From Vreelandella profundi (GTDB taxonomy: Bacteria; Pseudomonadota; Gammaproteobacteria; Pseudomonadales; Halomonadaceae): a stretch of 64,000 nucleotides of DNA. The stretch lies in contig NZ_CP077941.1 in the NCBI RefSeq assembly GCF_019722725.1, positions 2,852,001 to 2,916,000 of the forward strand, read 5' to 3'. Within the stretch, counting starts at the first letter, position 1. Each line of letters begins with the position of its first letter. The notes under the pieces are model-generated. The model worked only from the letters and a program-made list of their open reading frames with translations. It did no database searches and was not told the DNA's origin. The translations under genes were made by a program, and so were the position numbers. Positions 55,180-64,000 of the stretch are shown here, piece by piece.

Positions 55180-55686
55180 ATGCGCCGAGCATACCCATGG
55201 CTGGGGTGGCTAGCGGGCATGGCGCTGAGCACGCCCGCCGCGGCGTTTTCGATGCCCGACTGGCCGCCTGCGCTGGAGTGGGATCACACGCTGGTACAAA
55301 CCAGCCTTTATACCCGGCACTTCAACCCAGACCCCGATCATAACAATCATCAGGATCTGATTAGCATTGAACTACACAACCCAGACCGCTGGTTGGCGGG
55401 TGCGGCGTGGTTTAAGAACTCTTATGAGCAGCCGACGTGGTATTTCTATGCAGGCCGCGAGTTTCCTGTTTGGCAGTTTAGCCAGGGCTTGAACGTGCGC
55501 GCCAAAATAACGGGCGGGCTTTTGCGCGGCTACAAAGACGAGTATCGCGACAAAATCCCGCTCAACCATCTGGAAGTGGCACCGGCCATCTTGCCCAGTA
55601 TCGGCGTGCAGTGGGGTCGATTTGAGTCCGATCTCATCATATTCGGAACCGCCGGCATGATGGTAACCGCAGGCGTGCGCTTTTAG
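55180..55686 (+). CDS. Small secreted or outer-membrane protein, conserved but uncharacterised
   Basis: This 168-residue protein has a signal peptide (MRRAYPWLGWLAGMALS, cut near AAA-FSMPD). The mature part is rich in aromatic and alternating strand segments, such as TSLYTRHFNPDPDHNNHQDL, ELHNPDRWLAGAAWFKNSYEQ, YKDEYRDKIPLNHLEVAPAI and the C-terminal MVTAGVRF, which ends in Phe as outer-membrane barrels do. It resembles proteobacterial proteins sometimes mislabelled as glycerol-phosphate transporters. The start at 55180 follows AGGAGCGGCGA; upstream codons lie inside hisF. No function is known. Confidence 0.8.
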   Translation: MRRAYPWLGWLAGMALSTPAAAFSMPDWPPALEWDHTLVQTSLYTRHFNPDPDHNNHQDLISIELHNPDRWLAGAAWFKNSYEQPTWYFYAGREFPVWQFSQGLNVRAKITGGLLRGYKDEYRDKIPLNHLEVAPAILPSIGVQWGRFESDLIIFGTAGMMVTAGVRF

Positions 55687-55689
55687 CCG

Positions 55690-56292
55690 CTATTCATCAC
55701 CCTCATCAAGCGTTAAACCCAAGTTACTGATGCCGCCATTGCGGCCCAGCTGACGCACCTCTTTCAGCGCCGCTTTATCTAGCGGCTCGCAGACCGCTTC
55801 CAGCACGGCATCCTGGAAGTCATTTTCATCGTCCATCAGCGGATGGTCTCGAATAATCAGCGCCAACGCCTGGGCATCGTCTTCACCTTCAGTGAGCTCA
55901 ATAAAGGCGCGCACGCCCGCACGCGAGGTGCGACTCACATCTAGCACGGCCTCTGGAGCGTCGCCCTGCAGCGTATCAAGCAGTGCCGAAAGGGACACTA
56001 CCGCGTCCAGCGCGCGGCGGGCGCCAAAGCTGTCGTCGCCTTCAGGCGGCTCACATTCGGCTAGCTTTTCCGCCTGACGGGCAAAATCGATACTGGCGCT
56101 AGGCACGCTCAGCCGCTCCCAAACCAGACTCAGCACCGCACTAAGCGTGTGACCGTCGCCCTGTCCGGTGGTTTGCTCATAGAGCGCGTAGTTGGGCAAC
56201 AAGCGTTCGCAAAGCGCCGCCATAAAGGCCTGCTGGGCGGGTAACGAAAGCTCTTGTAGTCGTTGATAAAATCCTATGGGTTTAGGCGCCAT
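55690..56292 (-). CDS. YjaG-family (DUF416) protein
   Basis: This is a 200-residue cytosolic, acidic, largely helical protein of the YjaG/DUF416 family (PF04222). The match to E. coli YjaG is visible in QQAFMAALCERLLPNYALY, GDGHTLSAVLSLVWERLSV, ARRALDAVVSLSALLDTL and VLDVSRTSRAGVRAFIELTEG. The start at 56292 follows AGGAACTCCGC; the preceding 21 residues in the longer frame are not part of the family. Its stop is three bases from the end of the convergent secreted protein gene. Function unknown. Confidence 0.9.
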   Translation of the reverse strand: MAPKPIGFYQRLQELSLPAQQAFMAALCERLLPNYALYEQTTGQGDGHTLSAVLSLVWERLSVPSASIDFARQAEKLAECEPPEGDDSFGARRALDAVVSLSALLDTLQGDAPEAVLDVSRTSRAGVRAFIELTEGEDDAQALALIIRDHPLMDDENDFQDAVLEAVCEPLDKAALKEVRQLGRNGGISNLGLTLDEGDE

Positions 56293-56387
56293 GCGGAGTT
56301 CCTGAAGCTTCTTATACGAAGTATTGGTGAAAAGTAGCGGGTGCGTTATGGTCATCAGATGATGGAACGGCCGGCGAGGAGATTACC

Positions 56388-57077
56388 ATGCATATTCATC
56401 TGCTACAGCACGGCCCTGACCATGGCCCCGCCCGTTTGACGGATTGGTTAGCCAGTATGGGCCATAGTTACAGCATTTATCATCTCTATGCGGATGAATT
56501 AACCCCGCGCCCCAATGAAGCTGACGCGCTCATAGTGCTTGATGGACCGGAGGAGCTGCTCAGCGAACCTCCCCGCTGGTTCAAAGCCGAAGAAAAACTG
56601 ATTAATCGCTACCTAGATGGCCAAAAACCGCTGCTGGGCATTGGCTTGGGCGCCCATTGGATAGCGCGTGCGCTGGGTGCAGTGGTCGCGCCTGGGACCT
56701 ATGCCGAAGCCGGCTGGCACACCGTGACACTGGCGCCAGAAAGCACGTTCGATTTACCAGAAACGTTTAGCGCTTTCATGTGGCATCGCTTGATTTTCAG
56801 CCTGCCTGATGAGGCCATTGCGCTCGGCGGTAGCGAAGCAGCACCGCTGCAGGGGTTTGCTTGGGACAGAGGTCGCGTCATGGGTCTGCTGTGCCATTTA
56901 GAAGCCACTCCCGCCAGCGTCAACTGGCTACTGAGCAATACTCAGCCATACGCAACGTCTAAAGCCGGCACGCGCTATGTGCAGGATAATGCAAAAATCA
57001 CTGAAAACGCTGACCGTTTTATTCAGCTAGCGCCGCTACTAGACCGGTTAATGACGCAGTGGCTGAAAGCAACATAG
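56388..57077 (+). CDS. Class I glutamine amidotransferase-like protein lacking the nucleophilic Cys
   Basis: This 229-residue protein has the class I GATase fold of the GMP-synthase-like stand-alone group (HGPDHGPARLTDWLASMGHSYSI, DALIVLDGPEELL). The nucleophile elbow reads LLGIGLGAHWIARALG, with Gly86 (codon 56643-56645, GGC) where Cys is required; TGC would be one base away. The other triad members appear intact: His170 and Glu172 in LLCHLEATP. MWHRLIFSLPDEAIALG is the usual mid-domain motif. The frame is otherwise full length, so it may be a pseudoenzyme rather than a decayed gene. It is divergent from the YjaG gene and convergent with mnmH. Confidence 0.82.
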   Translation: MHIHLLQHGPDHGPARLTDWLASMGHSYSIYHLYADELTPRPNEADALIVLDGPEELLSEPPRWFKAEEKLINRYLDGQKPLLGIGLGAHWIARALGAVVAPGTYAEAGWHTVTLAPESTFDLPETFSAFMWHRLIFSLPDEAIALGGSEAAPLQGFAWDRGRVMGLLCHLEATPASVNWLLSNTQPYATSKAGTRYVQDNAKITENADRFIQLAPLLDRLMTQWLKAT

Positions 57078-57093
57078 CCGCACAAGCACGTCG

Positions 57094-58182
57094 CTAGCAG
57101 TTCCACTGCCTGGCAGCGGTCAAGCAGCTGTCCCAATCGCCAACATGAATTTCTGGCGGTGCCACGGCTCGCTGCTTCTCTAAATGGTAGCGATAGAGCG
57201 GGTCATAGTATTCGGTAAGCAGCGGAGCAAGCCATGCCTCATGGGCCTGTGGATTGCCATGGGCATGCTCCTTAAATGCCAGCGCCTGCAGGCGTTGTAA
57301 CCGCTGCAGCCGAGCATTGCCTAAGCGTTTTCCTAAGCGCAACAGCGCGTTGCTTAACTGCTGCTGCATCAGTGGCCAGCCTTTATAAACCCCGTGGCGG
57401 ACCGCATAGGCCTGCTCAAGATCGATAATATAGTCCTGCTGAATCTGCGAGAGCCGCCAGTCTAGCGGCATTTCGATACGCACTCGCGGGGCTTGCTGTA
57501 ATGCTTTCCAGAAGCTTAGCGGAATATTGGCGTTACCAATGTGACGAGACTCATCTTCAATGACGAGCCCTGCGGGCAGTGCTAATAGCCGTTTAGCTAA
57601 CGCATGTTCAAAATTTATTTGGGTAGCAGGCTCCTCTGGCCTACGCCCAAAGGCAGAGCCCTTATGATGCGCAAAGGCTTCCAAATCGACGCCGTTGTCG
57701 AGCTGATTAATCAGCGTAGTTTTCGCACACCCGGTTAGCCCTGCAATAACGAGCATCGGCTGCAGCGCCGCGGTGTCAATGTGCTCACACAGCGCTTGGC
57801 GCATGGCTTTCCAGCCACCGTCTAGGCGCGGTCTTGAAACACCGATCTCTGCTAGCCATTGCTGAGCAATTTGCGAACGCAGCCCGCCACGAAAGCAATA
57901 TATTAACGCGTCAGGATGCTCGGCTAGGTACGCCTGCCATGCCTGAACGCGAGCTTGCTTGACCTCACCGCTCACCAATCGCTCGCCTAGCGCAATCGCC
58001 GCGGCCTGCCCTTGCTGCTTATAGGCGATACCGACCTGATGACGCTCATCGTCTATCATCAGAGGTAGATTAACCGCGCCTGGCAGCGCCCCCTGAGCAA
58101 ACTCTACCGGGGCGCGCACATCGATGAGCGGCCGCCCCTGTTCAATTAAGCGCAATGCCGCAGGCGTCGTGGCCAATGTCAC
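57094..58182 (-). CDS. mnmH: tRNA 2-selenouridine synthase
   Basis: MnmH (SelU, YbbB) replaces sulfur with selenium in the wobble 2-thiouridine of tRNA-Lys, Glu and Gln, through a geranylated intermediate. The 362-residue protein has an N-terminal rhodanese domain with the catalytic Cys96 in IYCFRGGLRSQ. A C-terminal P-loop domain follows, with Walker A GLTGCAKTTL near residue 149 and FEHALAKRLLALPAGLVIEDES. Length is typical. It overlaps selD by ATGA, so the selenium donor and its user are coupled. Confidence 0.96.
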   Translation of the reverse strand: MTLATTPAALRLIEQGRPLIDVRAPVEFAQGALPGAVNLPLMIDDERHQVGIAYKQQGQAAAIALGERLVSGEVKQARVQAWQAYLAEHPDALIYCFRGGLRSQIAQQWLAEIGVSRPRLDGGWKAMRQALCEHIDTAALQPMLVIAGLTGCAKTTLINQLDNGVDLEAFAHHKGSAFGRRPEEPATQINFEHALAKRLLALPAGLVIEDESRHIGNANIPLSFWKALQQAPRVRIEMPLDWRLSQIQQDYIIDLEQAYAVRHGVYKGWPLMQQQLSNALLRLGKRLGNARLQRLQRLQALAFKEHAHGNPQAHEAWLAPLLTEYYDPLYRYHLEKQRAVAPPEIHVGDWDSCLTAARQWNC

Positions 58183-59216
58183 CCAATCACCTCGATGCTC
58201 GCCTTAGCGCTGCGCGCGGCCATCACGCCAAATGACTGTAAGTCCAAGCCGTGCTCTCGGCCAATGCGCTTCACATCATCTTCCCAGGCGGGGTCAACGC
58301 TAATCAGCAGCCCACCAGAGGTCTGTGGGTCGCATAGCCACTGCCAGTGTGCTTCATCCATGGCGGGCAAACTCTCTCCCAGCGCTTCGCGATTGCGCAG
58401 CGTACCGCCCGGCACGGCGCCTTTACGCCGGTATGCCTCAGCTTCGGCTAGGCGCGGCAGGCGACGAAAATCAATGCGAGCCATCACGCTGCTTGCTTGA
58501 CACATTTCAGTGAGATGGCCCGCTAAGCCAAAGCCGGTGACGTCCGTCATGGCGTTCACCCCTTGAACCTCGGCAAGCTTCACGCCAATACTGTTCGCTT
58601 TCAGCATGGTTTCACGGGCTAGGCCGTGATGACCGACTTCCAACCAGCCGCGCTTTTCAGCCGTGGTTAACATACCCACGCCAAGCGGCTTGGTTAAAAA
58701 CAGTAAGTCGCCGGGCTTGGCGGTGCTGTTCAACTTGAGCTTGTTGAGATCAACCAGGCCGTTTACAGCGAGCCCGAAAATGGGCTCAGGTGCGTCAATC
58801 GAGTGACCGCCAGCCAGCGCAACGCCAAGCTCGCGGCAAACTGCCTGCGCCCCTGCCATAACGTCGCCAGCGACCTCTGCACTCAGTTTATCCAGCGGCC
58901 AGCCCAAGATGCCCAATGCCATCACCGGCGTGCCGCCCATCGCATAAACGTCGCTGATCGCATTGGTGGCAGCGATGCGGCCAAAGTCAAAGGGGTCATC
59001 AACAATCGGCATAAAGAAGTCCGTGGTCGCAATCATTCCGCGTCCATCGCCTAGGTCATACACGGCGGCATCTTCGCGCCCTTGATTACCGACGATAAGC
59101 TGCTTATGCCCCGCCGCTGGCCCGGCCTTGGCTAAAATGCTGTCCAGGACGTCGGGAGCAATTTTGCAGCCGCACCCGGCGCCATGGCTATACTGGGTTA
59201 AACGAATGGAACTCAT
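58179..59216 (-). CDS. selD: Selenide, water dikinase (selenophosphate synthetase), Cys form
   Basis: SelD makes selenophosphate from selenide and ATP. The 345-residue protein has the N-terminal Gly-rich loop YSHGAGCGCKIAPD with catalytic Cys15 and Lys18, the Cys (not selenocysteine) form. ATP-binding and metal motifs are AVYDLGDGRGMIATTDFF, GRIAATNAISDVYAMGG and AGGHSIDAPEPIFGLAV. The start at 59216 follows GGGAGAGACACG; six further residues upstream lack support. It overlaps mnmH downstream. No selA or selB is in the window, so the clear use here is tRNA selenation. Confidence 0.97.
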   Translation of the reverse strand: MSSIRLTQYSHGAGCGCKIAPDVLDSILAKAGPAAGHKQLIVGNQGREDAAVYDLGDGRGMIATTDFFMPIVDDPFDFGRIAATNAISDVYAMGGTPVMALGILGWPLDKLSAEVAGDVMAGAQAVCRELGVALAGGHSIDAPEPIFGLAVNGLVDLNKLKLNSTAKPGDLLFLTKPLGVGMLTTAEKRGWLEVGHHGLARETMLKANSIGVKLAEVQGVNAMTDVTGFGLAGHLTEMCQASSVMARIDFRRLPRLAEAEAYRRKGAVPGGTLRNREALGESLPAMDEAHWQWLCDPQTSGGLLISVDPAWEDDVKRIGREHGLDLQSFGVMAARSAKASIEVIG

Positions 59217-59269
59217 CGTGTCTCTCCCTGGCACATTTGTGTTGTCAGACGCTTTAAGGATAGCTCATG

Positions 59270-60640
59270 CTACAGCGCGTCTAGGGCGTCGCTTAATTTA
59301 TCCACGGCAATAACCTCCATGCCTTTTGGCGCCTGCTTGGGGGCATTTGCGCGGGGTACAATGGCGCGCAAGAATCCGTGCTTGGCAGCCTCGGCAATGC
59401 GCTCTTGGCCGCTGGGCACCGGGCGTATCTCGCCTGACAGCCCCACTTCGCCAAACACCACTAGCTCTTTGGGCAGCGCCCGATTTTGCAAGCTCGACAC
59501 CACCGCTAAAAGAACGGCTAAATCGGCACTGGTTTCCAGCACCTTCACTCCGCCGACAACGTTTAAGAAGACGTCTTGATCGCCGGTAAACAAGCCGCCG
59601 TGTCGATTGAGCACCGCCAGCAGCATAGCCAGACGGTTTTGATCTACGCCCACCGCCACACGCCGTGGATTGCCCAGCGCGGATTCGTCAACGAGCGCCT
59701 GCACCTCGACTAAAATGGGCCGCGTTCCTTCCCATACCACCATGACCAAACTACCCGGCGCCTGCTCTTCCTGGCGGGAAAGAAAAATTGCGCTGGGGTT
59801 TTTAACCTCTTTAAGACCCTGCTCCAGCATCGCGAAGACGCCTAACTCATTGACGGCGCCAAAGCGGTTTTTCTGGCCACGCAGGGTACGAAAGCGTGAG
59901 TCTGCGCCGCCCTCTAACAGTAGCGAGGCATCAATCATATGCTCGAGTACTTTAGGCCCCGCCAGGGTGCCATCTTTTGTGACATGCCCAACCAGCAGCA
60001 GGACGGTATTGGTTTTTTTGGCAAAGCGCGTCAGCGCGGCAGCAGATTCGCGCACCTGCGCAACGCCGCCAGGCGCCGAGCTGATATCTTCCAGGTGCAT
60101 CGTTTGAATGGAATCAATCACTAGGATTTCGGGCTTTTCGCGCTCAGATACCGCCAGAATGGTTTCTACGCTGGTCTCGGCCAGCATTTTCAGTCCGTTG
60201 GTAGGCAGCTGCAGGCGATGCGCACGCATCGCTACCTGAGAAAGCGACTCTTCCCCGGTAACATACAAAATGCGTCGTTGCTGCGCTAATTTACAGGCCG
60301 TTTGAAGCAGCAGCGTCGACTTTCCTGCCCCAGGATTACCGCCCAACAGCACCGCCGACCCAGGCACAAGCCCGCCGCCCAATACGCGATCAAACTCTGC
60401 GAAAGTAGAGCTCATACGAGGCACTTCACTGAGATCAACATTGCCAAGGTCGATCACTTCACGCGAAAGATCTCCCGCGTAGCCTGACCGGCCGGATGCG
60501 GCTCCGCCGCCCGGACGAGCACTCGCCAAGTGCACTTCGCTTAGCGTGTTCCACTCTTGGCAACTGCTGCACTGCCCCTGCCATTTGCGATATTCAGCAC
60601 CGCATTCGGTACATACAAAGGCGCTTTTGGCTTTGGCCAC
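59270..60640 (-). CDS. radA: DNA repair protein RadA
   Basis: RadA is a hexameric helicase that extends branch migration in recombination. Domains in order: a four-Cys zinc finger (FVCTECGAEYRKWQGQCSSC), a RecA-like ATPase with Walker A GGNPGAGKSTLLLQ near residue 100 and the KNRFG motif in LRGQKNRFGAVNELG, and a Lon-protease-like C-terminal domain (GEVGLSGEIRPV). I place the start at GTG 60640 after GGGAG (456 residues, near the E. coli length); ATG codons at 60688-60691 would add 17 non-conserved residues. selD lies 53 bp downstream on the same strand. Confidence 0.95.
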   Translation of the reverse strand: MAKAKSAFVCTECGAEYRKWQGQCSSCQEWNTLSEVHLASARPGGGAASGRSGYAGDLSREVIDLGNVDLSEVPRMSSTFAEFDRVLGGGLVPGSAVLLGGNPGAGKSTLLLQTACKLAQQRRILYVTGEESLSQVAMRAHRLQLPTNGLKMLAETSVETILAVSEREKPEILVIDSIQTMHLEDISSAPGGVAQVRESAAALTRFAKKTNTVLLLVGHVTKDGTLAGPKVLEHMIDASLLLEGGADSRFRTLRGQKNRFGAVNELGVFAMLEQGLKEVKNPSAIFLSRQEEQAPGSLVMVVWEGTRPILVEVQALVDESALGNPRRVAVGVDQNRLAMLLAVLNRHGGLFTGDQDVFLNVVGGVKVLETSADLAVLLAVVSSLQNRALPKELVVFGEVGLSGEIRPVPSGQERIAEAAKHGFLRAIVPRANAPKQAPKGMEVIAVDKLSDALDAL

Positions 60641-60759
60641 TGAGATTACGCTCCCATGGTTGCTATGTCTGAGACGCTGCTGGGCCATCACATCCGGCCC
60701 ATTCTCTTCAAACTAGTGTTTATTTAACAGAGTTTGATTGAGCCAACAGATATATATAC

Positions 60760-60784
60760 AAAAGGCGGCCATCGGCCGCCTTTT
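60760..60784. terminator. Hairpin terminator after the NlpE-like gene
   Basis: AAAAGGCGGCC and its complement form a perfect stem around an ATC loop, with T residues at the exit on both strands, so it can work in either direction. Confidence 0.8.
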
Positions 60785-60802
60785 GCATTACTGATTAACG
60801 CG

Positions 60803-61249
60803 CTACTGACGCGTTAGCTGTAGCATCTCACCATTTTCAAAACGGCGACGCTCAGGGTCGATCAACTCCAACGTGCGCTCATCAATGCGCATGAAGTAGT
60901 AAATCTGGCCTTCGCCATTTGGCGTTAGCTCGTAAACCGTAGCATCTGGATCAGACGGCGTGCCTGTCAGCACTTCCCAGTTGCCGGCGTAGTTTTCATC
61001 CGGCGGTGTTTGGGGATGGTTACGGTAAGTCGCGTTCAGTGTGAACGTGCGCTCTTCAGCTGCGCTCATTTCTTCACCGATCATCGTGACATCCAGGTCA
61101 ATACCGTCGCAGTTACGGCAAGGCAGTGAGCCCTTGTAGTTAGCCTGCGCGGCAGCAGCCTCTTCCTGCTGCTGTTCCATTTGGCCGCCCGCACAGCCAG
61201 CCAGCAGTGCCAACATAGCCGAACCGGCTAGCAAACTCCTGAGTTGCAT
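60803..61249 (-). CDS. NlpE-like copper/stress lipoprotein
   Basis: This 148-residue lipoprotein precursor has lipobox LLAGC (Cys19), a Gln/Glu/Ala-rich linker and an NlpE N-terminal-type domain. The diagnostic motif YKGSLPCRNCDGIDLDVTM (CxxC) lies just after the linker, and the end has YYFMRIDERTLELIDPERRR. NlpE proteins bind copper and activate the Cpx envelope response when overproduced. The C-terminal OB domain of E. coli NlpE is absent, as in many relatives. The start at 61249 follows GGAGACACTCT. Divergent from hisC. Confidence 0.86.
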   Translation of the reverse strand: MQLRSLLAGSAMLALLAGCAGGQMEQQQEEAAAAQANYKGSLPCRNCDGIDLDVTMIGEEMSAAEERTFTLNATYRNHPQTPPDENYAGNWEVLTGTPSDPDATVYELTPNGEGQIYYFMRIDERTLELIDPERRRFENGEMLQLTRQ

Positions 61250-61416
61250 AGAGTGTCTCCTTAATCTCGTGTTGGATATCACATTTATTTACGCGCACTT
61301 GTGACAGCATAACTGCTACAAGGTGCGACGCACACCCCTAGCGATGCGAATGCTTGCGCTTGGTTAGCCTTCAAGCGACCATGGCATACCTTCGCTAGGA
61401 TAATCAGGTTACCGTC

Positions 61417-62478
61417 ATGAGCCAATACTGGAGTCCGGCCGTTCGCGAACTTACGCCTTACGTGCCCGGCGAGCAGCCACGCGAGCAGCTGGTGAAGCTC
61501 AATACCAATGAAAACCCTTACCCGCCGGCACCCGGCGTCGGTGAAGCACTGCGTCATTACGCTACCGATCATCTCCGGCTCTACCCTGACCCAACCTCTG
61601 CCGATCTGCGCGAAGCGCTGGCGGAGAATTTTCAGGTGGCTAGTAGCCAAGTGTTTGTTGGCAATGGCTCCGATGAGGTGCTCGCGTTTGCTTTTCAGGC
61701 TTTCTTTTGCCATCCGGCGCCACTTGACGTGCCGGACATTACATACAGCTTCTATCCTGTGTATGCCAACCTTTACCGCATAGAGCTGCGCAAGCATCCA
61801 CTTACGGCGAACTGGGAAGTCGATACGGACGCGCTTGCGGCAGATACAGAGCGCAGCGGCGTTATTTTCGCCAACCCGAATGCACCTACTGGCCATGCCC
61901 ACTCTCTTGAGACGATTGAGGCACTGCTTAAGCGCGTGACAGACCGGGTGGTACTCATTGATGAAGCATACGTCGATTTCGGCGCTGAGAGCGCCGTGAC
62001 GCTGGTTAACCGCTATCCTAATCTGCTAGTCACAGGGACATTTTCAAAATCCCGCAGCTTGGCGGGCTTACGTTTAGGCTATGCGGTGGGCTCAGAGGCG
62101 TTGATCGACGGCCTTCAACGAGTCAAAGACTCCTTCAATTCGTACCCGGTGGACAGCTTAGCTAGCGTTGTCGGCATCGCAGCACTTAAAGATGCTGAGC
62201 ACTTTGAGGCATGCCGCGAATATGTCATCACCACGCGAGAACGTACTCGCCAGCGCCTTGAGGCATTAGGGTTTGAAGTGTTGCCATCTAAAGCTAACTT
62301 TGTGCTTGCCCAGCATGCTAGTTTTGCAGGTGCTCAACTATATGCTGGACTACGCGAGCGCGGCATTTTGGTGCGTCACTTTAATACCCCAGAGCTCAAT
62401 AACTTCTTACGGATTACCATCGGCACCGATGATGAAATGGATAATCTGATTGAAACGCTAGAGGCAATCTGCGCTTAA
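61417..62478 (+). CDS. hisC: Histidinol-phosphate aminotransferase
   Basis: HisC transfers an amino group from glutamate to imidazole acetol phosphate in histidine synthesis. The 353-residue fold-type I PLP enzyme begins LVKLNTNENPYPPAPGV and has the PLP contacts VGNGSDEVLAFAF and IFANPNAPTGHAH. The PLP-binding Lys211 is in VTGTFSKSRSLAGLRLGYA. The end matches the family (VRHFNTPELNNFLRITIGT). Encoded away from hisBHAF, as in several gammaproteobacteria. An intrinsic terminator follows. Confidence 0.97.
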   Translation: MSQYWSPAVRELTPYVPGEQPREQLVKLNTNENPYPPAPGVGEALRHYATDHLRLYPDPTSADLREALAENFQVASSQVFVGNGSDEVLAFAFQAFFCHPAPLDVPDITYSFYPVYANLYRIELRKHPLTANWEVDTDALAADTERSGVIFANPNAPTGHAHSLETIEALLKRVTDRVVLIDEAYVDFGAESAVTLVNRYPNLLVTGTFSKSRSLAGLRLGYAVGSEALIDGLQRVKDSFNSYPVDSLASVVGIAALKDAEHFEACREYVITTRERTRQRLEALGFEVLPSKANFVLAQHASFAGAQLYAGLRERGILVRHFNTPELNNFLRITIGTDDEMDNLIETLEAICA

Positions 62479-62504
62479 CGCTCTAATTTTTAAGTCTTTA
62501 TCTG

Positions 62505-62526
62505 GGCGGCGCAAGCCGCCTTTTTT
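62505..62526 (+). terminator. Intrinsic terminator of hisC
   Basis: GGCGGC and GCCGCC form a stem with a GCAA loop, followed by six T residues. Confidence 0.93.
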
Positions 62527-62545
62527 ATCGGCCGCTTTTCTTGCG

Positions 62546-62585
62546 CAAAAAAAATCCCCCGGGGCATGTGCCCTGGGGGATTTTT
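62546..62585 (-). terminator. Terminator of the rRNA operon
   Basis: On the minus strand a long stem (AATCCCCC-GGGCAC with its near-complement) is followed by a run of at least eight T residues, just past the 5S gene. Confidence 0.92.
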
Positions 62586-62593
62586 CATATAAG

Positions 62594-62711
62594 TGCCTGA
62601 CGATGACCTACTCTCGCATGGGGAGACCCCACACTACCATCGGCGCTAAGCGGTTTCACTTCTGAGTTCGGCAAGGGATCAGGTGGTTCACGCGTGCTAT
62701 GGTCGTCAGGC
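62594..62711 (-). rRNA. rrf: 5S ribosomal RNA
   Basis: About 118 bases with complementary ends (GCCTGACGA and TCGTCAGGC) and the conserved loop CCGAACTCAGAAGTGAAAC. The 163-bp spacer to 23S holds no tRNA. Ends are placed to within a few bases. Confidence 0.96.
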
Positions 62712-62874
62712 GTAACTGGTGGTATATCATGCTGATGTGACTGTTTTATCTTTTTACGTGCCACCTGCCTGTCTCACTTTTGTGAGTTAGCTTAGCCACA
62801 CGCTGCGTATCCGGCTTTTTTGATGCGTTAACATCATCACGTTATCATTTTGAGCCAGACCCCTTGGGTGTTAT

Positions 62875-64000
<1,126 letters not shown>

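Noticed and set aside
60735..60760. Possible LexA (SOS) box upstream of radA
   Set aside because: Only one half resembles the consensus (TTGTATATATAT); the second half reads CTGT instead of ACAG, so the palindrome is missing.
62712..62874. tRNA gene in the 23S-5S spacer
   Set aside because: No cloverleaf or T-loop consensus was found in the 163-bp spacer on either strand.

Overview
The window comes from a gammaproteobacterial chromosome, most likely a halomonad (Halomonas or a close relative). This is inferred from the gene families present rather than from a database match: a FabY-type ketoacyl synthase, a DctPQM TRAP transporter, an I78 inhibitor, an entericidin-like lipoprotein, a MocR/LysE pair, a split FbpABC system, SelD-MnmH, and gammaproteobacterial tRNA and rRNA genes. 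Genes are tightly packed on both strands, with many 4-bp ATGA overlaps and strong hairpins between convergent genes. Nearly everything is core chromosome. There is no prophage, integrase or CRISPR array, and the only mobile trace is one 140-bp MITE.

Layout. 1-1.5 kb: the end of a manganese/zinc ABC transporter operon with an MntR-like box upstream. 2-9 kb: a minus-strand run with an AEC-family carrier, glnE, dgkA, dacB and a divergent TrmB-like methyltransferase. 9-16 kb: a plus-strand run with fabY, coaD, a 2[4Fe-4S] ferredoxin, a MATE pump, a short-chain fatty acid transporter, a thioesterase and a pore-less voltage-sensor-like protein. 16-19 kb: a divergent MocR/LysE pair and two small lipoprotein genes. 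19-22 kb: a HIT protein, then a metal cluster of two coupled lipoproteins, DUF1007 and a NicO permease, with a Zur-like palindrome inside it. 22-29.5 kb: glycerate kinase, Dps, the MITE, an MFS pump, PepD and TmcA. 29.5-37 kb: a DctPQM operon, then a ferric-iron ABC system whose three genes lie in three transcription units. 37-43 kb: polA, thrB and speA.

43-52 kb holds an FAH-family enzyme, a META lipoprotein, a PRISE-type reductase divergent from a LysR regulator, a GST, a Phe-Gln-Thr tRNA cluster, mutY-yggX, and an AsmA protein with a PanZ-like GNAT. 52-56 kb is hisBHAF followed by a small secreted protein. 56-61 kb holds a YjaG homologue, a class I amidotransferase-like protein without its nucleophilic cysteine, and radA-selD-mnmH. 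61-64 kb holds an NlpE-like lipoprotein, hisC, and the 3' end of an rrn operon (23S and 5S) on the minus strand.

No wholly new multi-gene system is evident. The best leads are the DUF1007/NicO/twin-lipoprotein metal cluster with a Zur-like site and a predicted N-terminal-histidine protein, the cysteine-less GATase, the VSD-like protein, the divergent TrmB paralogue, a matched pair of Fur-like sites before fbpB and fbpA, and the IS5-type MITE. Several starts were placed downstream of the longest reading frame on ribosome-binding-site, lipobox or family-length grounds; each entry says so.
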